A stretch of DNA of 64,000 bases from the NCBI GenBank assembly GCA_040222235.1, contig JAVKDO010000143.1:1-64000 (forward strand), read 5' to 3'. A program made the translations under genes and the position numbers. Origin of the DNA: UBA6059 sp040222235 (GTDB lineage Bacteria; Bacteroidota; Bacteroidia; Cytophagales; Cyclobacteriaceae). Below the pieces are notes generated by a model, which was not told the origin of the DNA, did no database searches, and saw only the letters and a program-made list of their open reading frames with translations. This document shows, piece by piece, positions 41,899 through 50,794 of this stretch; position 1 is the stretch's first letter, and each line of letters starts with the position of its first letter.

Positions 41899-43419
41899 AT
41901 GTGGACATTACTCAGCATCCTACTCGTTTTTACTGGCTTAGAAGCCAAAGCTACCGAACCTGATACTCTGAGAGAGCGGAGCTACAGCTCGGAAATCAAG
42001 ATGATTGGCACAGTTTACGCGCTCAACGTCAAGTACAAAGGCAATATCAAGGTCTCTGATGACGACAATGAGGTCACCTATATCACCCCTGGAGGGTACT
42101 TGGAAATCAGCAAGAAAGCCTTCGGCAGTAAGCGTGAGATCCTTATAGAAAGTGATGTCAACGGTACCCTTCAGCGTACCTACAAAGAAAATCGTCGCAA
42201 CGAGCCCTATGATCCTGAAGGTGCTCGCTTTCTAGAAGACGTTCTGCTTGAGGTGATCAGGTCTTCGGATGTCGCCGCATTAGACAGAGTCAATCGCTTT
42301 TATGGCCAGGGCGGTGTTCCGGCAGTATTGAGAGAGATTTCTCAGATATCGTCCTCCAGCAGCCAAGCAACCTACTTTGAATACTTGCTAGAGCGAAACG
42401 GTCTCAACGGAAATCAGCTTGCAGAAATTGTTAGTGCCATTGGTAGGGAAATATCATCTTCTTCATCCAAGGGCGGACTGCTCAGAAGATACGCGTATAA
42501 ATTTTTGGCGAGCGATGTGAGCGGCCAGGAGTTCTTTAGAGCAGTAGATATGATCTCTAGCAGCTCAGAGAAAGGTGGAACAATCCGCAAAGTGCTGACA
42601 GATGAGCGTGTCAACAAGAGTCAGTACCCTGAATTACTCAGGACAGTTAGTCGTATTTCATCTTCTTCGGAGCAGGGAGCTGTCCTTCGCTCTTTCAACA
42701 CGCTATACCTCGATGATGAAGAGATTCGGAGAACTTACTTTAGGGCCATAGAGGGCATCTCTTCATCCTCAGAGCAGGGTTCGGTGCTAAGAGATTTGTT
42801 ATCACGAAAAGACCTGAGCGAAGAGAGCATGGTCAGTCTCTTCCGTGCAGTCGAGCAAATCAGCAGTAGCTCTGAAAAAGGAGAGGTGTTAAGAAGAGCC
42901 GCAGCTCAGCTGGATGACTTCAATGAAAAGCTAACCCGAGCCTATGTTTCTGCGGTGCTCTCAATAAGCTCTAGTTCGGAGCAGGGCTCTGTGCTAAGAG
43001 CCGCCATCAGCGATTCCAATTTATCTGATGAGTCAGTGGTCTTGATGCTCAACACCTCCCGAAACATCTCGTCCAGTAGTGAGAAGGGCTCAGTATTGAG
43101 AAGCGCAATTAATAGCATCAATTCGGACAATCCACAGGTGCTGGAGGCCTATTTCGATGTAGTCGAGTCTATTAGTTCTACCTCTGAGAAAGGTAGCCTG
43201 TTGAGAGATATCATCAAGAGAGTTGATGTCAATGTCGACTTGCTTAGAGGTGTGATGACCACTTCTAGGTCGATATCCTCCAGCAGTGAGCTTGCGTCTG
43301 TACTCATTGAGGTATCTGAGCACTTATCAGAATTCCCTGAGCTTAGAGAGGACTACAAGCAAGCGGCCCGTAGCATTTCATCTGATTCAGAATATCGTCG
43401 AGTGATCGATAAGCTTTGA
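41899..43419 (+). CDS. Exported protein with eleven ISSSSE-type solenoid repeats
   Basis: The product has 506 residues. A signal peptide (LLSILLVFTGLEAKA) is followed by a beta-rich N-domain (KYKGNIKVSDDDNEVTYI, GGYLEISK). From about residue 140 come eleven repeats of 34-38 residues. Each has the core I-S-S-S-S-E-[KQ]-G-x-V-L-R and a helical remainder. The first two have S in place of E, the ninth has ISSTSEKG and the last ISSDSEY. Serine codons are mixed from copy to copy, so the core is kept at protein level and is not a recent DNA expansion. I recall related repeats with an SSDYE core in BlaR1-like and similar proteins, where function is also unclear. It starts a run of four coupled genes ending in a LytTR regulator, so a sensing or ligand-binding role is inferred. 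Confidence 0.85.
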   Translation: MWTLLSILLVFTGLEAKATEPDTLRERSYSSEIKMIGTVYALNVKYKGNIKVSDDDNEVTYITPGGYLEISKKAFGSKREILIESDVNGTLQRTYKENRRNEPYDPEGARFLEDVLLEVIRSSDVAALDRVNRFYGQGGVPAVLREISQISSSSSQATYFEYLLERNGLNGNQLAEIVSAIGREISSSSSKGGLLRRYAYKFLASDVSGQEFFRAVDMISSSSEKGGTIRKVLTDERVNKSQYPELLRTVSRISSSSEQGAVLRSFNTLYLDDEEIRRTYFRAIEGISSSSEQGSVLRDLLSRKDLSEESMVSLFRAVEQISSSSEKGEVLRRAAAQLDDFNEKLTRAYVSAVLSISSSSEQGSVLRAAISDSNLSDESVVLMLNTSRNISSSSEKGSVLRSAINSINSDNPQVLEAYFDVVESISSTSEKGSLLRDIIKRVDVNVDLLRGVMTTSRSISSSSELASVLIEVSEHLSEFPELREDYKQAARSISSDSEYRRVIDKL

Positions 43420-44405
43420 GACTGGTGAGAACAGCTATATCGTTTTTACTTGGCATTAGCCTCTACTACTATCTTCAGTGGGGCACAGGGGATCATACCG
43501 CCACAGACTTTTATCGTGCTATTGCTTCTGGGGTTTATCTGGCACTTGTTGACGCACTCTGGCGGCTGATCACTAAGAAACTGGACGTCCTGATAAGCTG
43601 GAAGAGTCAGTTCAAGTCAAGATTCCTTTTGGGAGTCATTGTTCAGTTTGCCTTGATATTCTTAGTACCCTGGTTCGTCTTGCAATGGAAGGAGGTAGAG
43701 CTAGACTTGATCCTGAAGCTTGGCATTGTGGCATTTTTCCTGGTGTTGCTGACGGCTGTTGTGGATTTTACCATCTATTCATTCAACTACTACTCTTCGG
43801 GCCAAATCAAGAGCATTCAACTACAGCGGGAGCAATTGGAGCTGCAATATGAAGCACTCAGAACGCAGCTTAGTCCGCACTATTTGTTTAATAGCCTCAA
43901 CACTATCTCATCCCTGATTAGCGATAACCCAAAACCTGCCGAGCAGTTCGCAAGAAGACTCGTACAGACGTATCAGTACATTATCCAATCTCGAGATAAG
44001 AAGCTCGTGCCTATCAAAGAGGAGGTCGATTTTGTCAAGGCCTATATGTACTTACTCAAAGTTCGGTTTGATGAATCCATAGTTACAAGCATCAATATTC
44101 ATGAGTCCGTCATGACCCATCAGATTCCTCCGTTGACCTTGCAGATATTGATAGAAAATGCTGTGAAGCACAATTTCTTTTCGGCAGAAGAGCCGCTAAT
44201 AGTATCTATTGACACTGATCAAAATGGAAATCTGATTGTGAAAAACGACAATAGAAAAAAGGATGAGCAAGTCGATTCCTTTAAAATCGGACTGGAAAAC
44301 ATTAGAAGGAGATACGGTTTCTTCACGGAGGAGCCAATTCGTGTTTCTGATAAGCAAGTCTTTCAAGTCACACTCCCTCTTATCCCTAAATCAGTCGCTG
44401 CATGA
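43416..44405 (+). CDS. LytS-type sensor histidine kinase
   Basis: The product has 329 residues. Four hydrophobic segments in the first 130 residues form the membrane part, and a short coiled coil (LQREQLELQYEALR) leads to the kinase. The phospho-accepting H155 lies in LSPHYLFNSLN and the ATP-binding N-box is LIENAVKHN. The start is a TTG at 43416 overlapping the previous stop (TTGA), or a GTG at 43425; no ATG is suitable. It overlaps the next gene by ATGA, so this run of genes is translationally coupled. The partner regulator is probably the LytTR protein at 45481. Confidence 0.93.
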   Translation: MRLVRTAISFLLGISLYYYLQWGTGDHTATDFYRAIASGVYLALVDALWRLITKKLDVLISWKSQFKSRFLLGVIVQFALIFLVPWFVLQWKEVELDLILKLGIVAFFLVLLTAVVDFTIYSFNYYSSGQIKSIQLQREQLELQYEALRTQLSPHYLFNSLNTISSLISDNPKPAEQFARRLVQTYQYIIQSRDKKLVPIKEEVDFVKAYMYLLKVRFDESIVTSINIHESVMTHQIPPLTLQILIENAVKHNFFSAEEPLIVSIDTDQNGNLIVKNDNRKKDEQVDSFKIGLENIRRRYGFFTEEPIRVSDKQVFQVTLPLIPKSVAA

Positions 44406-45451
44406 ACAGTCAATACATCCATGACATCAAGTTTAGGTTGATTTGGCCTATCGTGCAGGGCCTGTTGGTCTATGTCCTGCTGCTGATGGTCTTCGATAAT
44501 GTTGCAGAACTCCTGGGGAACTTTGTCAACTCGGAGATGTACCTATGCATGATCCTGTCCTTTTTGCTCAATGAGTCCATCAGGTTATGGATATGGATTT
44601 TTAACAGGTTTTTGCCAAGCAGAGTCGACGGAACGCGCTTTGTAGTTCAGACGCTGGGGTCTATTGCTTGCGTATTTCTTATAATCGGAGGAACGCTCAC
44701 GGCCTACTTCACTTACCTAGTAGGCTATAGCTGGGGAGGGTTCGATACGGAGCTCATGGCTTTCATTTCTCTCTTCTCCGTTTTCACTTTGCTCTTCAAT
44801 GCGATCCATTTGTCGATAGTGCTGCTCACGTCACAGAACACGCTAAAGATTAAGCAAGAGGAGCTACTTCGGCAGAACCTGGATTTTCAGGTGCAGACTT
44901 TCAAAAACAACATCAACCCATCGTTCTTCTATGAGAGCATGGAGCAGTTTCTCATCCTCTTGTACCGGGATCACAAACTTGCCGATCGCTATATCTACAA
45001 CCTCTCGGAGAGGTATCGGTACGTGCTCGAGAACAAACAAGAGGAGCTCAAGTCACTCGAAGAAGAATTGCCGACACTCGACAGCCTTTCCTTTTTGTTC
45101 AATGAGCAACATCAGCACGCCATAGAGATCGACAATCAGGTGACCAATATCAAGCCTGACCAATTGGTGGTAACCAATACCCTCGCCACCGTGATAGAGC
45201 TACTTATCAGAAAGACCATTATTTCGAAGGAAAGGCCGCTCCGAATCAAGTGCTACATTGATGAGTCGGATAATTATCTCGTGTTTGAGGCAAATTTGAA
45301 CGAACGGTTTGTAGCCAATCCAGAGATGGAGAAGCGATCGGACATGCTCATGAAGGCGTATGAATATTTTACGAGTAAGCCATTCTTGAATATAAAGGCT
45401 GGTGAGCTCACCTTTATCAAAATCCCGCTCTTGGAGGTGCAAGGAGCTTAA
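44402..45451 (+). CDS. LytS-like histidine kinase homologue lacking the phospho-accepting His (pseudokinase)
   Basis: The product has 349 residues. Four membrane segments and a dimerisation region resemble the preceding kinase. The position of the conserved His holds S174 (INPSFFYESMEQ compared with LSPHYLFNSLN), and the ATP-binding N-box is replaced by IELLIRKTIIS. It should not autophosphorylate or bind ATP normally. The overall length and layout are intact, so it is maintained as a protein and is unlikely to be a decaying gene. It overlaps the active kinase gene by ATGA. A regulatory or heterodimer partner role is inferred. Confidence 0.85.
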   Translation: MNSQYIHDIKFRLIWPIVQGLLVYVLLLMVFDNVAELLGNFVNSEMYLCMILSFLLNESIRLWIWIFNRFLPSRVDGTRFVVQTLGSIACVFLIIGGTLTAYFTYLVGYSWGGFDTELMAFISLFSVFTLLFNAIHLSIVLLTSQNTLKIKQEELLRQNLDFQVQTFKNNINPSFFYESMEQFLILLYRDHKLADRYIYNLSERYRYVLENKQEELKSLEEELPTLDSLSFLFNEQHQHAIEIDNQVTNIKPDQLVVTNTLATVIELLIRKTIISKERPLRIKCYIDESDNYLVFEANLNERFVANPEMEKRSDMLMKAYEYFTSKPFLNIKAGELTFIKIPLLEVQGA

Positions 45452-45480
45452 AACTAGTTATTACAATAAACGGGAAATTT

Positions 45481-46263
45481 GTGAAAGTACTGATAATAGA
45501 GGACGAAAAACCAGCGGCAGACAAGCTGCAGCGGCTGCTATCAGACCTTGTCGATCACTGTGAAGTACTCGGCATTGCCACTAGTGTGAAAAGTGGGGTT
45601 TCGCTCATTCAAGAGCATCAGCAAGAGCTTGATTTGATCTTTATGGACATTCAGCTGACTGATGGGTTGAGTTTCAAGATATTCGAGCAAGTCGAAGTGC
45701 AGGTACCCGTCATCTTTATCACTGCATACAATCAATACGCCATAGAGGCTTTTAAGTCCAATGGCATTGACTACCTGCTCAAGCCGCTAACAGAGGAAGG
45801 TCTAGCCACCAGTCTCAATAAATGGAAATCTCTTCAGAAAAACTTTAGCAAAGCCCAATTGCCTTCATCTGTGACTATCGAGTCATTGATGCAGCAGATC
45901 CAAGGGGGAAAGCAGTACAAAGATCGCTTCCTAGTAAAGGTGGGAGAGCACATAAGGTCTGTTCCTGCTAAAGATGTGTCCGTGCTTTATGCCGATGGCA
46001 GAATCGTCTATCTGATCACCACTCAGCAAGCCAAATACACCGTGGACTACAAGTTGGAGTCACTGGAGCAGATGCTTGATCCCAAGTCCTTTTTCAGGAC
46101 TAACCGGACTTTTATTGTCAATATCGATGCGATAAAGGATGTGCTGGTCTACTCCAATAGCCGATTAAAAATCTCTGTTGAACCTAATCTTGATGAGGAG
46201 ATCATAGTCAGCAGAGACCGTGTAAGCACCTTCAAAGAATGGTTTGGAGGAGGCCTCAGCTAA
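45481..46263 (+). CDS. LytTR-family response regulator
   Basis: The product has 260 residues. The receiver domain (residues 1-120) has acidic E7/D8, phospho-acceptor D56 in LIFMDIQLTDG and the LLKPL lysine. The LytTR DNA-binding domain (about 150-258) shows FLVKVGEHIRSVP, DYKLESLEQML and FFRTNRTFIVN. The start codon is GTG. It lies 29 bases after the pseudokinase gene. LytTR regulators bind direct repeats; I could not identify such a site nearby. Its 3' end overlaps the convergent recG by 8 bases. Confidence 0.94.
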   Translation: MKVLIIEDEKPAADKLQRLLSDLVDHCEVLGIATSVKSGVSLIQEHQQELDLIFMDIQLTDGLSFKIFEQVEVQVPVIFITAYNQYAIEAFKSNGIDYLLKPLTEEGLATSLNKWKSLQKNFSKAQLPSSVTIESLMQQIQGGKQYKDRFLVKVGEHIRSVPAKDVSVLYADGRIVYLITTQQAKYTVDYKLESLEQMLDPKSFFRTNRTFIVNIDAIKDVLVYSNSRLKISVEPNLDEEIIVSRDRVSTFKEWFGGGLS

Positions 46264-48349
46264 TTCTTGACCAGTTGACTACATTTTTGGTCAGAGAAGC
46301 GATGTGCCGCTTGATGGGCTGATTTTCCGGTAGGTCAAGATGTGGGTCAGCGTCCAGCATACTGATCGCCTTCTCCCTGGCAAGGCTAAGAATCTCCCCA
46401 TCCTTACTCAGATCGGCCAAAAGCAAATCCATGACCCCACTTTGCTGAGTGCCGGTCAGATCGCCAGGCCCTCGCAGCTTTAGGTCGATATCCGCTATCT
46501 CAAACCCATCGGTGGTGCGCACCATAGTTTCGAGTCGCACTTTAGCCTCTTTGCTCAGTTTGTAGCTCGTCATGAGGACACAGTAGGACTGATCAGCCCC
46601 TCTACCTACACGCCCGCGCAACTGGTGGAGTTGAGCCAATCCGAACCGCTCGGCATTTTCTATAATCATGACTGAAGCGTTGGGCACATTCACGCCCACT
46701 TCTATGACAGTGGTCGCCACCATGATTTTGGTTTCACCCTTCACAAAACGCTGCATTTCAAAGTCCTTGTCTACAGGTTTCATGCGCCCATGGACAATAC
46801 TCACGGGAATATTGGGGAATGCTCTGGCCACACTTTCATAGCCGTCCATAAGATCCTTATAATCCATAGTGGCTGATTCTTCGATCAACGGATAGACAAT
46901 GTAGACCTGCCTACTCAGGTTTATTTGCTCCTTAACAAATCCAAAGACTTTCAGCCGCTGAGAGTCAAACTGGTGTGAGGTCATGATGGGTTTCCTACCG
47001 GAAGGCAGCTCATCGATCTGCGAGATGTCAAGGTCACCATAGAGGGTCATGGCCAAGGTACGCGGGATCGGAGTGGCAGTCATGACTAATACATGAGGAT
47101 ATGACCCTGTATTCTTTTTCCAGAGTTTGGCACGCTGAGCCACACCAAAGCGGTGCTGCTCGTCAATCACAGCCAAGCCAAGTTTTTTGAATTGCACGAC
47201 ATCCTCAAGCAATGCGTGAGTACCGACTAGGACATTTAATTCTCCACTGAGAAGCTGCTCATGGATGACTTTTCGCTCTGACTTTTTGGAAGAACCAGTG
47301 AGTCGTGCCATTGTGAGCCCCATGGCATCACAAAATGGAAGCAGACCATTGAAATGCTGCTCGGCGAGAATTTCAGTTGGGGCCATTAATGCCGCCTGTG
47401 TCTTAGTGCCTATGGCTACCAACATGCATATAAATGCGACAATCGTTTTTCCACTTCCCACGTCACCTTGCACCAGCCTATTCATCTGTTTACCTGACTT
47501 AAGGTCGCGATAGCATTCCTTGATCACCCTTTTTTGAGCATTGGTCAGATCAAAAGGCAGGTGCTCGTTGTAAAACCTGGTGAGGAGCGAAGAGTTGTCA
47601 AGGACTATGCCTCGAAACTTCTCAACGCGGGCAATTTTTAATTTAAGAAGACGGACTTGTGTATAAAAAAGCTCCTCGAATTTCAGTCTGAACTGTGCTT
47701 TCTGCAGTGTCTGGCTGTTTTTGGGGAAATGGATATGGATCATCGCAGTTCGCTTATCCATTAGCTTCAGCACATCAATCAAGTCATTGGACAAGGTCTC
47801 TTCAAACCTGTCCACCGCTTGTACAAGGAGAGATTTGATGAATTTGCTGATCGCCTTGCTGTCGATGTATCTCGACTTTAGCATCTCAGTAGTTGGGTAT
47901 ACGGGCTGTAAATAGCCGCCCTTAAGACTTGCGGCACTAGCTGGCTCTACTTCCGGGTGGGCGATAGAGTATTTGCGACCATATTTATTGGGCTTCCCAA
48001 AGACCACATATTCAGCCCCAGGGCTCAACCTCTTCAGTGCCCATGGTATTCCTTTGAACCAAGTAAGCTCGACCTCCCCTGTGGTGTCTTTGAGATAAGC
48101 CACCAGCCGCTTTTTTCTCCCCAGGCCAATGGTTTCTACATGTCGAACCACTCCCTTAACTTGGATGAAGGGCATGTTTTCATTGATCTGTGCAATCTCG
48201 TGAAACTGCGTCCTATCCTCATACCTGAAAGGGTAGTGCTGGATGAGGTCGGCATAAGTAAAGATTCCGAGCTCTTTGTTGAGCAATGCGGCACGCTGTG
48301 GTCCGACACCTTTGAGAAACTCAATTTTGGTTTCAAAGAATCGCGACAT
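46256..48349 (-). CDS. recG: ATP-dependent DNA helicase RecG
   Basis: The product has 697 residues, the usual RecG length. It remodels stalled forks and branched recombination intermediates. An N-terminal wedge (OB-fold) domain is followed by a superfamily-2 helicase core: Walker A GDVGSGKT, Walker B AVIDEQHRFG, VMTATPIPRT, then LHQLRGRVGRG. It is the last gene of mutY-ssb-gldE-gldD-recG, 7 bases after gldD. Confidence 0.97.
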   Translation of the reverse strand: MSRFFETKIEFLKGVGPQRAALLNKELGIFTYADLIQHYPFRYEDRTQFHEIAQINENMPFIQVKGVVRHVETIGLGRKKRLVAYLKDTTGEVELTWFKGIPWALKRLSPGAEYVVFGKPNKYGRKYSIAHPEVEPASAASLKGGYLQPVYPTTEMLKSRYIDSKAISKFIKSLLVQAVDRFEETLSNDLIDVLKLMDKRTAMIHIHFPKNSQTLQKAQFRLKFEELFYTQVRLLKLKIARVEKFRGIVLDNSSLLTRFYNEHLPFDLTNAQKRVIKECYRDLKSGKQMNRLVQGDVGSGKTIVAFICMLVAIGTKTQAALMAPTEILAEQHFNGLLPFCDAMGLTMARLTGSSKKSERKVIHEQLLSGELNVLVGTHALLEDVVQFKKLGLAVIDEQHRFGVAQRAKLWKKNTGSYPHVLVMTATPIPRTLAMTLYGDLDISQIDELPSGRKPIMTSHQFDSQRLKVFGFVKEQINLSRQVYIVYPLIEESATMDYKDLMDGYESVARAFPNIPVSIVHGRMKPVDKDFEMQRFVKGETKIMVATTVIEVGVNVPNASVMIIENAERFGLAQLHQLRGRVGRGADQSYCVLMTSYKLSKEAKVRLETMVRTTDGFEIADIDLKLRGPGDLTGTQQSGVMDLLLADLSKDGEILSLAREKAISMLDADPHLDLPENQPIKRHIASLTKNVVNWSRIS

Positions 48350-48356
48350 ACGCTTC

Positions 48357-49019
48357 TCAGTTCAGGTCTAGCTGAAAATCATTTTTCCACTCAAGCGTAT
48401 TGAGCAAGTGCATAATGTCGATTTTGAGATATTCGATTACAGGCCCCAGCGAGTCGTTTTTGGTAGCCGTCTGGAAATAGAGCGCGCCCCTGATAAAGTT
48501 GCGTGTCGAGTCTGTGATATGAAACTGAAACTGTGTCGGTACTTCTCCCTCTAATTCGGATACGGAAGCAATGTTTCCATTTTTCAAAGCCACGATACTT
48601 TCTTCGATTGCATACGCCTTGACGTTATGCTGAGAGGTCAGTTTGTACGAATCATTGAGATAGCCTTCAAGCAAATCCTCCTTACTCTTCACAGGCTTGT
48701 AGGTCACCTGGATATTAGCTTCTAGCTCAGGATAGTGTATGTCCATCCAATACCGCTCACTGATCCATGAAGAGTCACGCAGCAGCACAGCGTACTTGGA
48801 AGTCTCGAACTGATAAGGGAAAGTATCGGGAATCGCCAGGTACTCGTGCGGAGGTAGCACAATACGATTATACCCTTTTGGCTTGGGCACAAAGTCAGAA
48901 GAGCAACTTATCAGGAATGCCCCTAATAGCACCAAAATACTAGTCTGTAAAATCGGAATGTAGCTCTTTCGAATGAGGACTGACAAAAACTCTGACACGC
49001 TTAATTCTTCTTTGATCAA
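48357..49019 (-). CDS. gldD: Gliding motility lipoprotein GldD
   Basis: The product has 220 residues as drawn. GldD is a lipoprotein needed for gliding in Flavobacterium, associated with the type IX machinery. The lipobox is LLGAFLISC, followed by SSDFVPKPKGYNRI, and FETSKYAVLLRDSSW and ERYWMDIHYPELEANIQVTY are typical of the family. The ATG at 49019 overlaps gldE by 80 bases and gives a long N-region. A TTG at 48986 (MSVLIRKSY...) gives a more normal signal peptide and may be the real start. It lies just before recG. Confidence 0.9.
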   Translation of the reverse strand: MIKEELSVSEFLSVLIRKSYIPILQTSILVLLGAFLISCSSDFVPKPKGYNRIVLPPHEYLAIPDTFPYQFETSKYAVLLRDSSWISERYWMDIHYPELEANIQVTYKPVKSKEDLLEGYLNDSYKLTSQHNVKAYAIEESIVALKNGNIASVSELEGEVPTQFQFHITDSTRNFIRGALYFQTATKNDSLGPVIEYLKIDIMHLLNTLEWKNDFQLDLN

Positions 49020-50292
49020 CTGCTACTACCGTAAAAACAAATCTATCGAATTTAATCTTATCGCCTGCATGGGGCAGTTTTGAATTGATTTCGAGGAGTA
49101 GACCACCTAGTGACTCGCTCTCACCCTTCACCTCTTCGAACAACGAACTGTCAGCATCAATAATTTTACAGAAATCATTGAGTGATGTCTTGCCTTCAAA
49201 AATGTAGGTGTTGCTGTCTAGCTTGTTGTAAGCTATCTCATTCTCTTCATCGAATTCATCGTTGATTTCTCCCACGATCTCCTCGATGATATCTTCTAAG
49301 GTCACGAGCCCCGAAGTGCCGCCATATTCATCGACGACTATGGCCATATGTACGTGCTTCTCTTGAAAGTCCTTGAAAAGGCTATCGATTTTTTTGCTTT
49401 CGGGTACGAAGAAAGCAGGCCTCAATAACGACGACCAACTGAAGTCATCCTCCTTTTCGAGGTGCGGAAGAAGATCCTTGATGTATAGTATGCCCTCGAT
49501 CTTGTCCACGGTCTCATTATAGATCGGCAAGCGACTATAGCCTCGTTTATTGATCTGATCCATCAACTCATGGAAGTCTGTTTCTCGATCAAATGCGGTG
49601 ATATCAACGCGAGACTTCATTACCTGCTTTACCGATAGGGTGCCAAAGTTTACGATTCCCTTGAGTATACCTTTTTCTTCGTCAGTGGCTTCTTTTTCTG
49701 CTGTGAGCTCAAGTGCTTCGTTGAGTTCCTCCACACTTATGTTATATCCTTTGCGTTCGATTCGCTTCTCGATGATGTTACCAATTCCTATAAGGAACCA
49801 AGTCAAAGGGCTAAACAGGCGATAAGAAACCGCAATCATAGCACTGCTCAAACGTGCAAATTGAATCCGGTTCTGATTGGCATATACTTTGGGTATAATT
49901 TCACCAAAATAGACAATACAGCCAGTGATAATCACTGATAGTAGGACTATTACAGAGCCCTCTGGGGTGGTAGTGCCCGTTATCTGCCACGTCACAAAGG
50001 CTGAGAGAGTAACAATAGAAATATTGATGAGGTTGTTGAGCACCAATATGGTCGCCAGTAACTTTTGCGGATGCAGCAATAATGAAGCAATACTCTTCTC
50101 CGATGGATTGTTAGAGCCTTTACATCTTGCAATTTCCTCTTGAGACAAAGAGAAAAAGGCCACTTCAGATCCTGAAATCAACGCCGATAGAAGCAGTAAG
50201 ACTACAAAAAAAGAACCAGAGAAAAGATAAAAGGGAAGCTGTGTTATCAGTAACAAGCTTGCTGTCAGGGGTTCACCAGGGTCAGGTTCCAA
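48940..50292 (-). CDS. gldE: Gliding motility protein GldE (DUF21-CBS membrane protein)
   Basis: The product has 450 residues. The N-terminal transmembrane DUF21 domain (residues about 25-200, for example LLSALISGSEVAFFSLS) is followed by a CBS pair (VMKSRVDITAFDRET; VDEYGGTSGLVTLEDIIEEIVGEI) and a C-terminal CorC/HlyC domain. Related proteins are metal-ion transporters. The order ssb-gldE-gldD is the conserved gliding neighbourhood in Bacteroidota, which supports the name. Confidence 0.92.
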   Translation of the reverse strand: MEPDPGEPLTASLLLITQLPFYLFSGSFFVVLLLLSALISGSEVAFFSLSQEEIARCKGSNNPSEKSIASLLLHPQKLLATILVLNNLINISIVTLSAFVTWQITGTTTPEGSVIVLLSVIITGCIVYFGEIIPKVYANQNRIQFARLSSAMIAVSYRLFSPLTWFLIGIGNIIEKRIERKGYNISVEELNEALELTAEKEATDEEKGILKGIVNFGTLSVKQVMKSRVDITAFDRETDFHELMDQINKRGYSRLPIYNETVDKIEGILYIKDLLPHLEKEDDFSWSSLLRPAFFVPESKKIDSLFKDFQEKHVHMAIVVDEYGGTSGLVTLEDIIEEIVGEINDEFDEENEIAYNKLDSNTYIFEGKTSLNDFCKIIDADSSLFEEVKGESESLGGLLLEINSKLPHAGDKIKFDRFVFTVVAVDQRRIKRVRVFVSPHSKELHSDFTD

Positions 50293-50315
50293 TAATTTGC
50301 TAGTTGGTTAGAGGA

Positions 50316-50765
50316 TTAAAACGGAAGATCATCAATATCCGTTTCATTTGATTCTGCAGTAGGAGAAGTACTACCACTATTGCTTGATTGGCTAGGCGTG
50401 GTGTCACTGCTTGGTTGACCCCCACCCTCTCCAGCTGGGCGTCCCAGCAGAGTCATTTCTCGGCCGACTACTTCAGTAATATAGCGCTTGATACCATCTT
50501 TGTCATCATACGAACGTGATGTAAGCTTGCCCTCAATATAGACCTGGCCTCCTTTTTTCAAAAAACGCTCCGCTACTTCTGCCAAAGGCGTCCAAAGCAC
50601 TACATTATGCCATTCTGTATTGGTGACTCGCTCGCCTTCACGATTCTTATAAACTTCACTTGTTGCTATCGAAAAATTGGCAACAGCTCTACCATTATCA
50701 AGATGACGCACTTCTGGATCTTTACCCAGATTCCCTACTAAAATGACCTTGTTTACTCCAGACAT
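50316..50765 (-). CDS. ssb: Single-stranded DNA-binding protein
   Basis: The product has 149 residues. An OB-fold (VNKVILVGNLGKDPEVR, TEWHNVVLW, KGGQVYIEGKL) covers residues 1-107, followed by a Gly/Ser/Thr-rich tail and the acidic tip DIDDLPF that recruits repair proteins. It lies between mutY and gldE, with gaps of 29 and 23 bases. Confidence 0.97.
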   Translation of the reverse strand: MSGVNKVILVGNLGKDPEVRHLDNGRAVANFSIATSEVYKNREGERVTNTEWHNVVLWTPLAEVAERFLKKGGQVYIEGKLTSRSYDDKDGIKRYITEVVGREMTLLGRPAGEGGGQPSSDTTPSQSSNSGSTSPTAESNETDIDDLPF

Positions 50766-50794
50766 ATCTTAAATGTTACTTTTCTAACATCTAT

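Noticed and set aside
42290..43419. Serine-rich repeats as a simple DNA microsatellite
   Set aside because: Codons differ from copy to copy and repeats are 34-38 residues long, so this is a protein-level repeat.
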